DNA of 64,000 nt from Dyadobacter endophyticus (GCF_014641595.1 NZ_BMIA01000001.1:1922426-1986425); one strand, 5' to 3'. Shown: positions 1-8,808, numbered from the stretch's first letter. The notes: a model not told the origin generated them from the sequence alone. Numbers and translations are program-made.

Positions 1-286
1 CTGCCTTCATATACGGCAAGCCGTAGATACTTTCATCGAGATCCGTAATCACCAGAATAGCAGTGCCCGGATACAGCGCTTTCATGCGTTCCACTACTCC
101 CGCGCCGGCTTTCCCTTTGATATCAACGTCAAGGATGACCAATTCATAAACGTTCCGGCCCGCAAGGTCGTACGCCGTGTCGACGGACGAAGCCGCGTCT
201 ACCGTTGTTATGGGATTGATCTCGCGGATCTTCTGTTTTAATCCCAGCACTGTTAGCGGTTCGTCCTCGATAATGAGTATATTCAT
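1..286 (-). CDS. Response regulator receiver domain, 3' end outside window
   Basis: The reading frame starts with ATG and runs off the left edge, giving 95 residues. It begins MNILIIEDEPLTVLG, with the acidic pair (E7, D8) that binds Mg2+ in receiver domains. D53, in VILDVDI, is the expected phosphoacceptor, and the switch residue T in LVITD follows near residue 79. It would accept phosphate from a sensor kinase in the cytoplasm. The output domain is not visible; NarL/LuxR type would be common for this kind of short receiver, as in the next gene, but this is a guess. The two regulators diverge from a shared AT-rich region. Confidence 0.85.
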   Translation of the reverse strand, partial: MNILIIEDEPLTVLGLKQKIREINPITTVDAASSVDTAYDLAGRNVYELVILDVDIKGKAGAGVVERMKALYPGTAILVITDLDESIYGLPYMKA

Positions 287-760
287 AAATTGGCTGATTG
301 GCAGACAGAACCCGGGCATTTCGCCCTGTCGCGACTGTCATAATTCTGCTTAATAAAATTGTGGAAGTAATTCGTATTTTTTGGTCGTAAATTTAAGAAC
401 AAATATTACATATTTACGCCTACATGTAAATGTAGAAATTTCTCGAAGATAACTCAAACATACCCGGTGCAAATTCTTCCGGCTGGCGGACGTGGTGGAA
501 AGTAGCGAAACAATCCAAATAGCCTCTAAAACGCCTTAAATTGCCTTCTTTGGCGATTCCTGGCAAAGAAACTTTATACCCGCGAGTAAAAGTTTTTTTG
601 CCGAACCGCGTAATTAACTGTAAACTTGTACAGACCGTTGAATAACTTTTACATCAGATACTAGGAGTTTTACTCAATATTTACTGCATTAATTTGATAA
701 CCATTGAGTCCTAAAAGGTTACAGACGGCCGGAAACTGAATACAAGTCCTCCTAAACAAA
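287..760. other. Divergent intergenic region between two response regulators
   Basis: No convincing gene is present in these 474 bases. The region is AT-rich and should hold the promoters of both flanking regulator genes. CTACAT-GTAA-ATGTAG at 420-435 is a perfect small palindrome, and CTGTA-N6-TACAG lies at 618-633. TATGTTTG on the minus strand (455-462) fits the Bacteroidota -7 consensus TAnnTTTG and could serve the left gene with a leader of about 165 bases. None of these sites can be assigned with certainty. Confidence 0.4.
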
Positions 761-1408
761 ATGAAAAAAATCTTACTGGTTGAAGACCATGCGATTGTTA
801 GGCTCGCTACCCGGTTCTTGATTCTTGATTTACTGAACCCGGTGGTCGTCCATGAAGCTGGCTCTTTCAGTGAGACACTCGCGCAACTAAACAGCAACCA
901 GATCGATCTGGTGATGCTCGATATCAACATCCCCGACGGCGAAGGCTTCAATATGATCCCCAAGATCCGGGAAATACAGCCCAAAGTCCTGGTCATGATT
1001 TTTTCGAGCCTCGAAGAAGAGATTTATGCATTACATTATATTAAAGCCGGCGCAAACGGCTTCCTGTCTAAAAATGCTTCACAGGAAGAAATAAAAAAGG
1101 CAATATTGTCCATGCTGGAAATCGGCAATTACATTAGCGTGGCCGTTCAGCAGCAACTGCTCCGCAATACCCTCGAAAACAAACCGAACGGCGAGAATCC
1201 GCTCGAAAATCTGTCGCAACGGGAGCTGGAAGTAATGGACATGCTAATTGAAGGCTATTGGACAAAGGAAATAGCGATCAAGCTCAACCTCACCGAAAGC
1301 TCGGTTAGCACCTACAAAGCACGGATTTTCGAAAAGCTGAAAGTTTCGACACTGATCGAAATGTTCAAGAAAGTCCAGTTCTACAAAAGCCAGAATCCTG
1401 GTATTTAA
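761..1408 (+). CDS. NarL/FixJ-family response regulator
   Basis: This is a two-domain cytoplasmic transcription regulator of usual length (215 residues). The receiver spans about residues 1-120, with E8-D9 as the acidic pair, D54 (LVMLDINIP) as phosphoacceptor and a conserved K near 105 (LSKNAS). A LuxR-type helix-turn-helix follows at about 150-205, with LSQRELEVMDMLIEGYWTKEI as its first half and a recognition helix around SSVSTYKARIFEKL. It lies opposite another response regulator with no kinase beside either one, so the partner kinase is elsewhere or outside the window. Target genes are unknown. Confidence 0.9.
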   Translation: MKKILLVEDHAIVRLATRFLILDLLNPVVVHEAGSFSETLAQLNSNQIDLVMLDINIPDGEGFNMIPKIREIQPKVLVMIFSSLEEEIYALHYIKAGANGFLSKNASQEEIKKAILSMLEIGNYISVAVQQQLLRNTLENKPNGENPLENLSQRELEVMDMLIEGYWTKEIAIKLNLTESSVSTYKARIFEKLKVSTLIEMFKKVQFYKSQNPGI

Positions 1409-1456
1409 TTACTTAACTATCAACAATTATTTTTTTAGTTGAAATATTTGGCATAA

Positions 1457-1492
1457 CTACGAAACATTCGTAGAATTACGAAAAAATCGTAG
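1457..1492. promoter_or_regulatory. Tandem palindromic operator for BlaI-type repressor
   Basis: Two dyads lie just before the repressor start codon. CTACGAA-ACA-TTCGTAG (1457-1473) is a perfect inverted repeat with 7-base arms; TACGA-N5-TCGTA (1477-1491) is a second, shorter copy. Their centres are 19 bases apart, nearly two helical turns, so two repressor dimers could bind the same DNA face. BlaI/MecI/CopY repressors bind short TACA/TGTA-type palindromes and commonly autoregulate. Assignment to the adjacent gene is inferred. AATATTTG at 1443-1450 is a one-mismatch -7 element just upstream. Confidence 0.65.
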
Positions 1493-1494
1493 CT

Positions 1495-1854
1495 ATGGAA
1501 AAACTAACGATCCAGGAGCAGGATGCCATGCTCGCCATCTGGAAAACCGGGGAAGGGAACGTAAAATTGTTCATGGAGGCCATGACGCCTCCCGTCCCAC
1601 CCTATACGACGGTCGCATCGACCATCAAAAACCTCGAAAAAAAGGGGTACCTCATTAGCCGGATGGTCGGCAATGCCTATTTGTACGCCCCGGCCATCAG
1701 TGAGGAGGCCTACAAGCAAAAGTTTATGGGAGGAGTGGTGAAAGACTATTTCGAAAATTCCTACAAGGAGCTCGTGAGCTTTTTCGCGCAAAAGAACAAG
1801 ATTTCAGCCGACGAACTGAGAGAGATCATCGGCCTGATCGAAGGAAAGAAGTAA
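1495..1854 (+). CDS. BlaI/MecI/CopY-family transcriptional repressor
   Basis: The 119-residue protein matches the family in size. Residues 1-75 form a winged helix typical of Penicillinase_R: LTIQEQDAMLAIWKTGEGNV, then PYTTVASTIKNLEKKGYL as recognition helix and wing, then a YLYAP strand. The C-terminal 40 residues are helical and should dimerise and carry the protease-sensitive site. It should repress its own operon from the tandem palindromes immediately upstream. The M56 sensor-protease gene starts 21 bases downstream, the normal blaI-blaR1 arrangement. No beta-lactamase gene is beside it, so the inducing signal need not be a beta-lactam. Confidence 0.92.
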   Translation: MEKLTIQEQDAMLAIWKTGEGNVKLFMEAMTPPVPPYTTVASTIKNLEKKGYLISRMVGNAYLYAPAISEEAYKQKFMGGVVKDYFENSYKELVSFFAQKNKISADELREIIGLIEGKK

Positions 1855-1875
1855 TTCATCCAAACTTTTTCAGCT

Positions 1876-3819
1876 ATGTCGGCATTACCGGATTACCTGC
1901 TCAAATTGTCGGTCAGCCTTGGTGTGATCGCACTTTTTTACCACCTGGTACTGCGCAAGCTTACGTTTTACAATGCGAACAGGCGTTATCTGTGGCTGTA
2001 TTCGTATCTCTGCTTCGTGATCCCGCTCATCAATATCAACCATTTCATCGCGCCCGAGCCCACGCCCGCGCGTATGTTCGTGCAAAGTGTACCTACGTTT
2101 ACCCGCATAGCCGCACCTGAATCCGCGACTTTTCCACCGGGGTTTCCGGCTGCGCTGACGGTCGCCGCCGAACCACAGATCCTTACTGCTTCCGATTGGA
2201 TTTTTTACATATGGCTTGCCGGCGTGGCATTCATGACATTGCGCTTAGGCGCGCACGTCCGCTCCTATCTTCGTATCAGGTCACAATCGGAGTTGATTTC
2301 AAACGACGGCGTAAAAATCTTCCATTTCGACCTCGATATGAGCCCATTTTCATTCGGGAAAGCCATTTTTTACAACCCGCACCTGCACAAGCCCGACGAG
2401 TTGCAGGATATGATCCTGCATGAATACATTCACGTGCAGCAGTGGCATTCGCTCGATGTGATCTGGTCAGAAATCCTCTGCATTATCAACTGGTTCAACC
2501 CGTTCGCATGGCTGATCCGCAGCGCAATCCGTCAGAACCTTGAATACATTGCGGATCAGAAAGTGCTCGAAAACCATCCGGACACGAAAGCTTATCAATA
2601 TTTGCTCCTGAAAGCAGCCGTCGGCCCTGAGTTTTCGCTCGTGAACCAGTTTGGTTACCATTCCTTGAAGCAAAGGATCGTGATGATGAATAAAAATGCA
2701 AGTCCGCGGGTATTATTAGCTTGTTTCCTGTTCATTCTCCCGTTACTCGCAGTGACGCTGGCTGCATTCAGATGGGACGTGCCGGGAAAAGGGAAAGTGC
2801 AGAATTTCTGGAAAAGCAATGTCGAGGTTAGTAACAGGAAACCGAAGAATCTGTTGCATATGGCCGGGCTCCTGCTCGATGAAACCGGGAAGCCGATTGC
2901 TGGTTTGCCGTTGGAAGTCAAACATGACGAAGTCTACATCAAAACTATCAAAACAGATAAAGACGGTTTTTACTTTGCTGAATTGCCCGTCAAACCTGAA
3001 AAAGGCATTACTCATAGTTATTCCATTGGAACTGAGGATCCCGACCATTATCTGAGTTTCCACACAGGCGAGCAATATCACGGCGGATTCGACTTTGGAG
3101 AACGTTTCAATTATTACTTTATCCGTAGGCGCACAATGCCCGAATTGCGAAATCACTCATATTCAATAGATTCGAAACCATTTTACGACGGATACGACCC
3201 GTCAAAGACCCGGGAAGAACTCAAAGCCTATCTGTTCGCCAACGTGGCGCCTCACCAGAAGGAAATGGACCTCAGGGTGGATTACATTGAAACCCACCGC
3301 TGGTCAAATGATGTGATCACGCTTTACAAAGGCGGGTACTTCGACCGGAAAAAGCAGTTGGTCGGCTTCGAAGGCGATATAACACTCTTCCTCGACGGCA
3401 AGAAGGCGACTCCCCGTGAAATCAATAGCGCATTCAAAAACTATCCGTACTTGCTCAACGAAAGACAGGAAAAGAGGAACTGGGGACAGAACAATTTCTG
3501 CACCGAAATCTCCTACCTCACCTTCCCGCTCTACCGCGATGCCCCGCCGACTGAATTAGTTAAAGGAAATGTAGAAGTAAAAAACGTCCGATCCTTCGAT
3601 CCGGCCCGATTAAAAAACGAACCTTACCTGCTCGACGGCTTCCGGCAGGTTTATGGCGCCAGCAGCAATTTGATCCCTGAAAAACGGGACGTAAAAAGGA
3701 TAATGCTGCTCAAAGGCCAGCTGGCGAAATATTATGATCCGTCACTCAACGAAATATGGTGGATCGAAACCCGGCCAATCAATGAAGTTTTCGAACGGCC
3801 GGATTTCGCTTCCAAATAA
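1876..3819 (+). CDS. M56 (BlaR1-like) sensor metalloprotease with non-BlaR C-terminal region
   Basis: This is an integral membrane zinc protease of 647 residues. Hydrophobic segments lie at about 7-24, 34-54, 108-124 and 278-297. The zinc site HEYIH is at 182-186 with the third ligand probably E223 (NLEYIADQKV), all as in BlaR1/MecR1. After the last membrane segment the usual penicillin-binding sensor domain is replaced: residues about 322-365 look like a carboxypeptidase-regulatory-like beta sandwich (LLDETGKPIAGLPLEVKHDE), and the remaining 280 residues match nothing I recognise. It is coupled to the BlaI gene. The model is that ligand sensing activates cytoplasmic proteolysis and removes the repressor; the ligand is unknown. 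Confidence 0.85.
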   Translation: MSALPDYLLKLSVSLGVIALFYHLVLRKLTFYNANRRYLWLYSYLCFVIPLININHFIAPEPTPARMFVQSVPTFTRIAAPESATFPPGFPAALTVAAEPQILTASDWIFYIWLAGVAFMTLRLGAHVRSYLRIRSQSELISNDGVKIFHFDLDMSPFSFGKAIFYNPHLHKPDELQDMILHEYIHVQQWHSLDVIWSEILCIINWFNPFAWLIRSAIRQNLEYIADQKVLENHPDTKAYQYLLLKAAVGPEFSLVNQFGYHSLKQRIVMMNKNASPRVLLACFLFILPLLAVTLAAFRWDVPGKGKVQNFWKSNVEVSNRKPKNLLHMAGLLLDETGKPIAGLPLEVKHDEVYIKTIKTDKDGFYFAELPVKPEKGITHSYSIGTEDPDHYLSFHTGEQYHGGFDFGERFNYYFIRRRTMPELRNHSYSIDSKPFYDGYDPSKTREELKAYLFANVAPHQKEMDLRVDYIETHRWSNDVITLYKGGYFDRKKQLVGFEGDITLFLDGKKATPREINSAFKNYPYLLNERQEKRNWGQNNFCTEISYLTFPLYRDAPPTELVKGNVEVKNVRSFDPARLKNEPYLLDGFRQVYGASSNLIPEKRDVKRIMLLKGQLAKYYDPSLNEIWWIETRPINEVFERPDFASK

Positions 3820-3832
3820 CGGTTCACGGTTA

Positions 3833-4960
3833 TCAGCACAAGGCCGACTCATCGCATTGCTCCCGCACGCATCGTGTATGCGCGAGCGTGAGGCTGGGTT
3901 TGATCAATTCTTTGAAAAAAGGCACCACCGGCTCTCCGGCAGCCATCAGTTTGGGCCAATCAGGCGAAGCAATGGCAGCACGGCCGATCGATACCAGGTC
4001 GGCCGCGTTGCCGTTCAGCAATGTTTCGGCCAATGCAACATCCTGCATACCGCCGTTGGCGATCACAGGCGATCGGAGAATGCTTTTGGCAATGCTATTG
4101 GACGAAGTTCCATCGGGATAAACGCATTCGCGCTCCCACCGGCCACCCTCGGCTGCGATGTGCACATAATCCGGATCGATTTCGGCGAGTACCTCGAATA
4201 TCCGCCGAGCCGTTGCCGAACCATCCGGCCACCGGTATGCGAGGTCGTTGACTTTGCTTTCAGAAACCCGGATGCCGACGATGAAACCGAGTGGCAAGGC
4301 CGCTTTCACCGCTTGATACACTTCTATTAAAAACCGTAGCCGGTTCCGTTCATTGCCTCCATACTTGTCGGTGCGGAGGTTGGTATGCGGTGTAATAAAC
4401 TGGTCGAACAGGTAGCCGTTGGCGGCGTGCAGCTCCACCCCATCGAACCCCACTTCGTACGCCCGCAATGCGGCATTGACATAGCCGGTTTTCACCGTTT
4501 CAAAATCCTCGGCCTGCATGGCGCGTGGCATTGGAAACGGGCTTGGCGGCACGGTATTATCGGTCGCACGCAGGCCTGCCGGCAGAACAGCCGAAGGGGC
4601 GATCGTTTCCTCACTGCTTTCGGACAATGCACCGCCGTGCATCAATTGATTTATAATGAGCGCGCCATGGCTATGAACAGCCGTCACCACACGTTTCCAG
4701 CCATTAATATGTGCCGCATTTGTAATTCCCGGCTGGTTGCGATTGGCTTTACTGAATAGTTCGTCCGTGAAGGTGCCTTCGGTTATGATCATACCAAAAC
4801 CGCCTGCAGCAAATGCTTCATAATAGTCCGCCATTTCCTGCGTAGGGATGCCTGCGTCCGTTGCACTTACACGCGTCATGGGCGCCACCACGAGGCGGTT
4901 AGCTAGTTTTCTGCCACGTATTTCGGTAGCGTCAAATATCGTTTTGCTGATCGTTTCCAT
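3833..4960 (-). CDS. Old yellow enzyme-family alkene reductase
   Basis: The 375-residue protein is a flavin TIM barrel of the NADH:flavin oxidoreductase/OYE family. LANRLVVAPMTRVSATDAG is the N-terminal strand and loop contacting FMN, GFDGVELHAANGYL is the central motif, and YGGNERNRLRFLIEV follows it. VIANGG and LVSIGRAAIASPDW near the C terminus bind the FMN phosphate. Members reduce activated C=C bonds or nitro groups with NAD(P)H and often answer electrophile stress. It lies downstream of Crp/Fnr and SDR genes on the same strand but has its own -7 element. It is convergent with the M56 gene, with 13 bases between. Confidence 0.9.
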   Translation of the reverse strand: METISKTIFDATEIRGRKLANRLVVAPMTRVSATDAGIPTQEMADYYEAFAAGGFGMIITEGTFTDELFSKANRNQPGITNAAHINGWKRVVTAVHSHGALIINQLMHGGALSESSEETIAPSAVLPAGLRATDNTVPPSPFPMPRAMQAEDFETVKTGYVNAALRAYEVGFDGVELHAANGYLFDQFITPHTNLRTDKYGGNERNRLRFLIEVYQAVKAALPLGFIVGIRVSESKVNDLAYRWPDGSATARRIFEVLAEIDPDYVHIAAEGGRWERECVYPDGTSSNSIAKSILRSPVIANGGMQDVALAETLLNGNAADLVSIGRAAIASPDWPKLMAAGEPVVPFFKELIKPSLTLAHTRCVREQCDESALC

Positions 4961-4976
4961 ACTTTGTTTTTACTTA

Positions 4977-4984
4977 CAAAAGTA
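4977..4984 (-). promoter_or_regulatory. -7 promoter element for the OYE gene
   Basis: TACTTTTG on the minus strand matches the Bacteroidota -7 consensus TAnnTTTG exactly and ends 16 bases before the start codon, giving a short leader. No clear -33 TTG was found at the usual spacing. Confidence 0.45.
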
Positions 4985-5036
4985 CCGGGCCGGTCAGGGG
5001 GGACGCGTATAACTATTTTAATAAAGCTCCTTAAAC

Positions 5037-5627
5037 TTATTTAATATCGCCGGATAAACCTGGCCGCGACAACTGCTTGCGGATCTGGCTCAGAAATACG
5101 GGCGTAATGCCCAGGTAAGACGCAATGTGCCGTTGGGGCATGCGCTGTTCGAGGGTGGGGTATTTGGTAACGAGCGCCTCGTAACGTTCGGCGCCGGTCA
5201 TAGAAATGGCATTCAGGATACGCTGGTCCTGTGCGATGCCTCCCTTCTGTTCGAGTATCCGCCAGAAGCGTTCAAATGCGGGAATGTCCTTGTAAAGCTG
5301 TTCGAGGTCATTCTTTTCTATTTGTAATAAAACAGAGGCTTCCAGCGCCACGATGTTCCGGGTGGCCGGGACCTGTAAATGGAAACTGGTGGAATCGGAT
5401 ATCCACCAGTCTTCCATCGCGAAATGCAGGGTATGGTCGTTCCCCTTCTCGTCCACGTAAAATGAACGAAGAAAACCTTTGCAGACGTAGCTTTCATACT
5501 GGCATACATCGCCCTGCTGAACGAGGTATTGCCGGGGAAGCAGCTTACGGACTTTCAGAATGGAAACAAAATGGGCCTGTTCGGTCGCCGTGAGCTCAAT
5601 GCGGCGCAGAACATGGTCGATGATCAT
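5037..5627 (-). CDS. Crp/Fnr-family transcriptional regulator
   Basis: About 196 residues. A cyclic-nucleotide-binding fold spans roughly residues 15-115 (RQYLVQQGDVCQYESYVCKG resembles the beta-roll start). The C-terminal HTH is QRHIASYLGITPVFLSQIRKQL. Bacteroidota have many such small Crp-like regulators; the RxS cAMP-contact motif is not evident, so the effector may differ. I chose the ATG because the longer frame begins with TTG nine codons earlier. A near-consensus -7 element (AATATTTG, minus strand, 5681-5688) sits upstream. It lies between an SDR and an OYE gene on the same strand and may control them. Confidence 0.88.
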   Translation of the reverse strand: MIIDHVLRRIELTATEQAHFVSILKVRKLLPRQYLVQQGDVCQYESYVCKGFLRSFYVDEKGNDHTLHFAMEDWWISDSTSFHLQVPATRNIVALEASVLLQIEKNDLEQLYKDIPAFERFWRILEQKGGIAQDQRILNAISMTGAERYEALVTKYPTLEQRMPQRHIASYLGITPVFLSQIRKQLSRPGLSGDIK

Positions 5628-5729
5628 CCTTTGCAATGCGGGGTCTTTTTCCAATGGATTTTGCAGCCTGGTGTTTACGGCAAATATTGGAAACTAATCT
5701 TTGCGATCCAATCTGTACGATCCGAAGGC

Positions 5730-6470
5730 CTAGCTGAGCGTACCGCCGTCGATGGTGATCACCGAGCCGGTGGTGTAGCTGTTGGTTGGGCTTGCCAGGA
5801 ATGCTACGGCATCGGCAATGTGCTCGGGACGGCCATATTTCGGGATCGACATCATACTCCGCTGAAAATCCGAGAATTCTGATGTCGACGGGTTCATATC
5901 CGTATCAACCGGCCCCGGCTGAATCAGGTTTACAGTAATGCCCTTCGGTCCCAGGTCCCGCGAAAGCCCCCGTGTAAAGCCCGACAGCGCCGATTTGCTC
6001 GCCGCGTACAACGTCGCCTGCGGTACCGCCGCTCGGTCGGCCATGCAGCTGCCGATGGTAACGATACGTCCGCCCTGCTCCATTTTGCGCGAAGCCGTGA
6101 GGCACGCCTCGAATACGGATTTGACATTCACATTCATTACAAAATCATAGTCCTCCGTGGTGTGCTCCTCGAACGTCTTGCCCACATACACGCCGGCGCT
6201 GTTCACGAGGATATCGAGCTTGCCATAATGTTCGATTGCCTGGTCGATGGCAGCCGACACGGCCCCCTCCTTCGCATTGTCGGAATGCAGGGCTATGGCG
6301 GTGAGGCCGTCCTCTGCCAGTTCGTTTACGAGTGCTTCGGCTTGGGATTTACTGTTGACGTACGTAAAAGTCACCTTTGCTCCTTCCGCAGCAAGCCTTT
6401 TTACAATTGCGGCCCCGATGCCCCTCGATCCTCCTGTTACAAACGCGACCTTGTCTTTCAAGTTTTGCAT
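5730..6470 (-). CDS. SDR-family NAD(P)-dependent oxidoreductase
   Basis: This is a classical short-chain dehydrogenase of 246 residues. VAFVTGGSRGIGAAI is the TGxxxGxG cofactor loop, LVNSAGVYV the NNAG equivalent, and YAASKSAL the catalytic YxxxK; the preceding Ser lies in VTIGSCM. The C-terminal SYTTGSVITIDGG is also typical. An ATG exists 24 bases upstream, but a perfect -7 element ends only three bases before it, so transcription should begin inside or after that codon; the downstream ATG (MQNLKDKVAF) is therefore preferred. It is divergent from an HxlR regulator with direct-repeat operators between. The substrate is unknown. Confidence 0.92.
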   Translation of the reverse strand: MQNLKDKVAFVTGGSRGIGAAIVKRLAAEGAKVTFTYVNSKSQAEALVNELAEDGLTAIALHSDNAKEGAVSAAIDQAIEHYGKLDILVNSAGVYVGKTFEEHTTEDYDFVMNVNVKSVFEACLTASRKMEQGGRIVTIGSCMADRAAVPQATLYAASKSALSGFTRGLSRDLGPKGITVNLIQPGPVDTDMNPSTSEFSDFQRSMMSIPKYGRPEHIADAVAFLASPTNSYTTGSVITIDGGTLS

Positions 6471-6496
6471 GATGATGAATTGGTTTTGATTCATTG

Positions 6497-6504
6497 CAAA
6501 ACTA
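6497..6504 (-). promoter_or_regulatory. -7 promoter element for the SDR gene
   Basis: TAGTTTTG on the minus strand is an exact match to TAnnTTTG. It places the transcription start near 6490, which rules out the upstream ATG of the SDR frame. Confidence 0.5.
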
Positions 6505-6527
6505 CCCTGCTACTCGTAATTTTACAG

Positions 6528-6557
6528 GTACTAACATATTTATCAAGTACTAACATA
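6528..6557. promoter_or_regulatory. Direct-repeat operator candidate for HxlR regulator
   Basis: GTACTAACATA occurs twice (6528-6538 and 6547-6557), 19 bases start to start, in the 97-base gap between the SDR and the divergent HxlR gene. HxlR-type regulators are known to bind paired sites in such divergent spacers. Binding here is inferred. Confidence 0.55.
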
Positions 6558-6567
6558 AATGTAAGTT

Positions 6568-6957
6568 ATGCGAAAACAGAGCTCCACGAACCTTGAAAAC
6601 GAAATATTGATCAACGGAAATTGTGATATGGCCTACACTTTGGACCTGATCGGTGGCCGGTGGAAGCCATCGATCCTGTGGCGGCTTGCCTATGGCGCCC
6701 TGCGGTACAGCGATCTCCGCCGCAGCCTCCCGGCCGTCTCCGAGCGGATCCTTATCCTGCAACTCCGCGAAATGGAGGCCGATGGGCTCATCAGCCGTAA
6801 AGTATACCCCGAAGTCCCGCCCCGTGTGGAATACCAGCTTACCGATCTCGGCAAAAGCCTCGAACCGGTCATTAACATATTGACCGACTGGGGCAGCGAA
6901 AACCGCCCGAACTCGGAAAAAAGAAAGGTGCGGTGCCCGGTATTAACAATTAAATAA
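6568..6957 (+). CDS. HxlR-family transcriptional regulator
   Basis: The 129-residue winged-helix protein has the HxlR signature: a Cys near the N terminus (INGNCDMAYTLDLIGGRWKP), then ILWRLAYGALRYSDLRRSLP, ISERILILQLREMEADGLI as an equivalent recognition helix region, and RVEYQLTDLGKSLEPVI as the wing and dimer helix. The Cys can sense thiol-reactive or redox signals in family members. It is divergent from the SDR, with two direct repeats between, which suggests local control of the SDR and of itself. Confidence 0.92.
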   Translation: MRKQSSTNLENEILINGNCDMAYTLDLIGGRWKPSILWRLAYGALRYSDLRRSLPAVSERILILQLREMEADGLISRKVYPEVPPRVEYQLTDLGKSLEPVINILTDWGSENRPNSEKRKVRCPVLTIK

Positions 6958-7065
6958 CACGCATTTTCCACGTACAATCGGCACAAGTTCAAATCTTCGT
7001 GCGTACATCGGCATGGGCAGGCGTAATTTTAAACGCGCCGCCGTATCCCCGAAATACGCAACGTT

Positions 7066-8730
7066 ATGAACAACCGTGACCCGTTTTTGCACCGTTATTT
7101 CCCCTGGCTGCTGCTGGCAGGCATATTACTCAACATTCCCGGCCTCTGGCTCGACATCATCGAACCCGACGGCGCACTTTATGCCACCATTGCCAAGCAC
7201 ATTGTGCTGCATAACGACTGGGTGAACCTCTACGGCGACGGTCACGACTGGCTCGACAAGCCTCATTTCCCGTTCTGGATGGCGGCCATTAGTTACAAGG
7301 TCTTCGGCATCACGGGTTTTGCGTACAAACTGCCCGCATTCCTCTTCTGGCTCCTCAGCCTGCGCTATACCTATCTCATAACGAGGGATTTATATAATGA
7401 AGACGTTGCCAGGATAGCGGTACTTATCTATACGGTGGCCCTGCACAGCACATTGGCCAACTTCGACGTCCGTGCTGAGCCTTACCTCACTGCCTGCATT
7501 ACCGGCGCGGCCTGGCATATGCTGCGTGTAAATGCCCGCGCCCATTGGCTGCACATCGTATGGGCCGCATTGTTTGCCGCCTGCGCCATCATGACCAAAG
7601 GTGTATTTGTGCTGATTACGCTTGCTGGCGGCTGGGCCATCTACTGGCTCATAACCAAGCAATTCCGCGAATTTATCAATTACCGCTGGTGGATGGTGCT
7701 CGCGATTTGCTTCGTTTTCATCGTTCCGGAGCTTTACAGTCTCTACGTACAGTTTGATTTACATCCTGAGAAAGTGGTTTTCGGACGTACAAATGTCTCA
7801 GGCGTACGTTTTTTCTTTTGGGATAGCCAGTTCGGCCGGTTCTTCAATACGGGCCCGATCAAAGGAAAAGGCGATGTGACGTTCTTCGTACATACTACGT
7901 TATGGGCATTCCTGCCGTGGTCTCTCGGACTTGTAGGCGGGATCGTTTACCTGTTGAGGTTCGAGAAAAACCGTGATGCGATCCGCTGGGTAATTTATGG
8001 TAGCACGCTGGTAACGTTCCTGTTGTTTTCATTGTCCAAATTCCAGCTCCCGCATTATCTGGTCATCGAATTCCCCTATTTCTCGATCATCACCGCTTAC
8101 TTCTTCACCGAGCTCGCAAAGCGTTCTCAATTAAAACACCTTGTCACGATTCAGACCGTACTGCTCGTGCTGACGCTCGTTTTCATTTCCGGCCTGCTCT
8201 ACATCACCCGCATTGAGCATGGCATTGCCGCCGCGGTCATTGGGCTGGTGATCGTTGTTACGGCGTGCCTCGTCCATTACCGCAATGCCATGCAGCAGTT
8301 GCTTTTCAAAGGCTACGCGATGGCCGCTATGTTATACATTTTTCTGTTTCAATTCTTTTACCCGTTTTTACTACAATATCAATCCGGGATGCTGGCGGCG
8401 CGGGTCATTCCTGAAAAAGACAGCCATTTGCCTGTTGCAGCCTATGGTTCATTCTCTTATAGTTTCGAGTTCTATTCGCCGGGTGAAGTCAAACTGATCA
8501 AAAACGGTAAGTATCTCAACGATTTCATCGACACCGCGCCCTGCTACCTTTACACGACTGCCGCCGTCGCCGACAGCCTGATCCGCTCCGGCGTCGACGC
8601 CGAAGTTCAGGCTTCGCCGAAGCATTTTCATGTGACGCGATTGAAATATGGTTTTCTGGATGAAAAAAAGCGGAGCGCCGTGGTAGAACCCCGCTACCTG
8701 CTCTACATCCGCGACGAGCATACACTGTAA
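7066..8730 (+). CDS. GT39/ArnT-like membrane glycosyltransferase
   Basis: The 554-residue protein has about ten or more hydrophobic segments and the GT-C fold start: after the first membrane helix comes DIIEPDGALYATIAKHIV, with the acidic pair of the first periplasmic loop, then WLDKPHFPFWMAAIS, typical of ArnT/PMT enzymes. Such enzymes move a sugar from a polyprenyl-phosphate donor to lipid A, protein or another acceptor at the outer face of the inner membrane. The C-terminal 120 residues are soluble. No lipid A or glycosylation cluster adjoins it, so the acceptor is unknown. A second, more distant GT-C protein lies near 57 kb. Confidence 0.85.
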   Translation: MNNRDPFLHRYFPWLLLAGILLNIPGLWLDIIEPDGALYATIAKHIVLHNDWVNLYGDGHDWLDKPHFPFWMAAISYKVFGITGFAYKLPAFLFWLLSLRYTYLITRDLYNEDVARIAVLIYTVALHSTLANFDVRAEPYLTACITGAAWHMLRVNARAHWLHIVWAALFAACAIMTKGVFVLITLAGGWAIYWLITKQFREFINYRWWMVLAICFVFIVPELYSLYVQFDLHPEKVVFGRTNVSGVRFFFWDSQFGRFFNTGPIKGKGDVTFFVHTTLWAFLPWSLGLVGGIVYLLRFEKNRDAIRWVIYGSTLVTFLLFSLSKFQLPHYLVIEFPYFSIITAYFFTELAKRSQLKHLVTIQTVLLVLTLVFISGLLYITRIEHGIAAAVIGLVIVVTACLVHYRNAMQQLLFKGYAMAAMLYIFLFQFFYPFLLQYQSGMLAARVIPEKDSHLPVAAYGSFSYSFEFYSPGEVKLIKNGKYLNDFIDTAPCYLYTTAAVADSLIRSGVDAEVQASPKHFHVTRLKYGFLDEKKRSAVVEPRYLLYIRDEHTL

Positions 8731-8808
8731 ATTACACGTTTAGCCTACATTTTTTTCCCATTTATTCTTTATTAATTCCTAGTTAAGCCAATATTATAGG
8801 TGCGCGTC

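Noticed and set aside
420..435. CTACAT-GTAA-ATGTAG palindrome as a proven operator
   Set aside because: It is short and lies in AT-rich DNA where such palindromes occur by chance; mentioned only in the intergenic entry.
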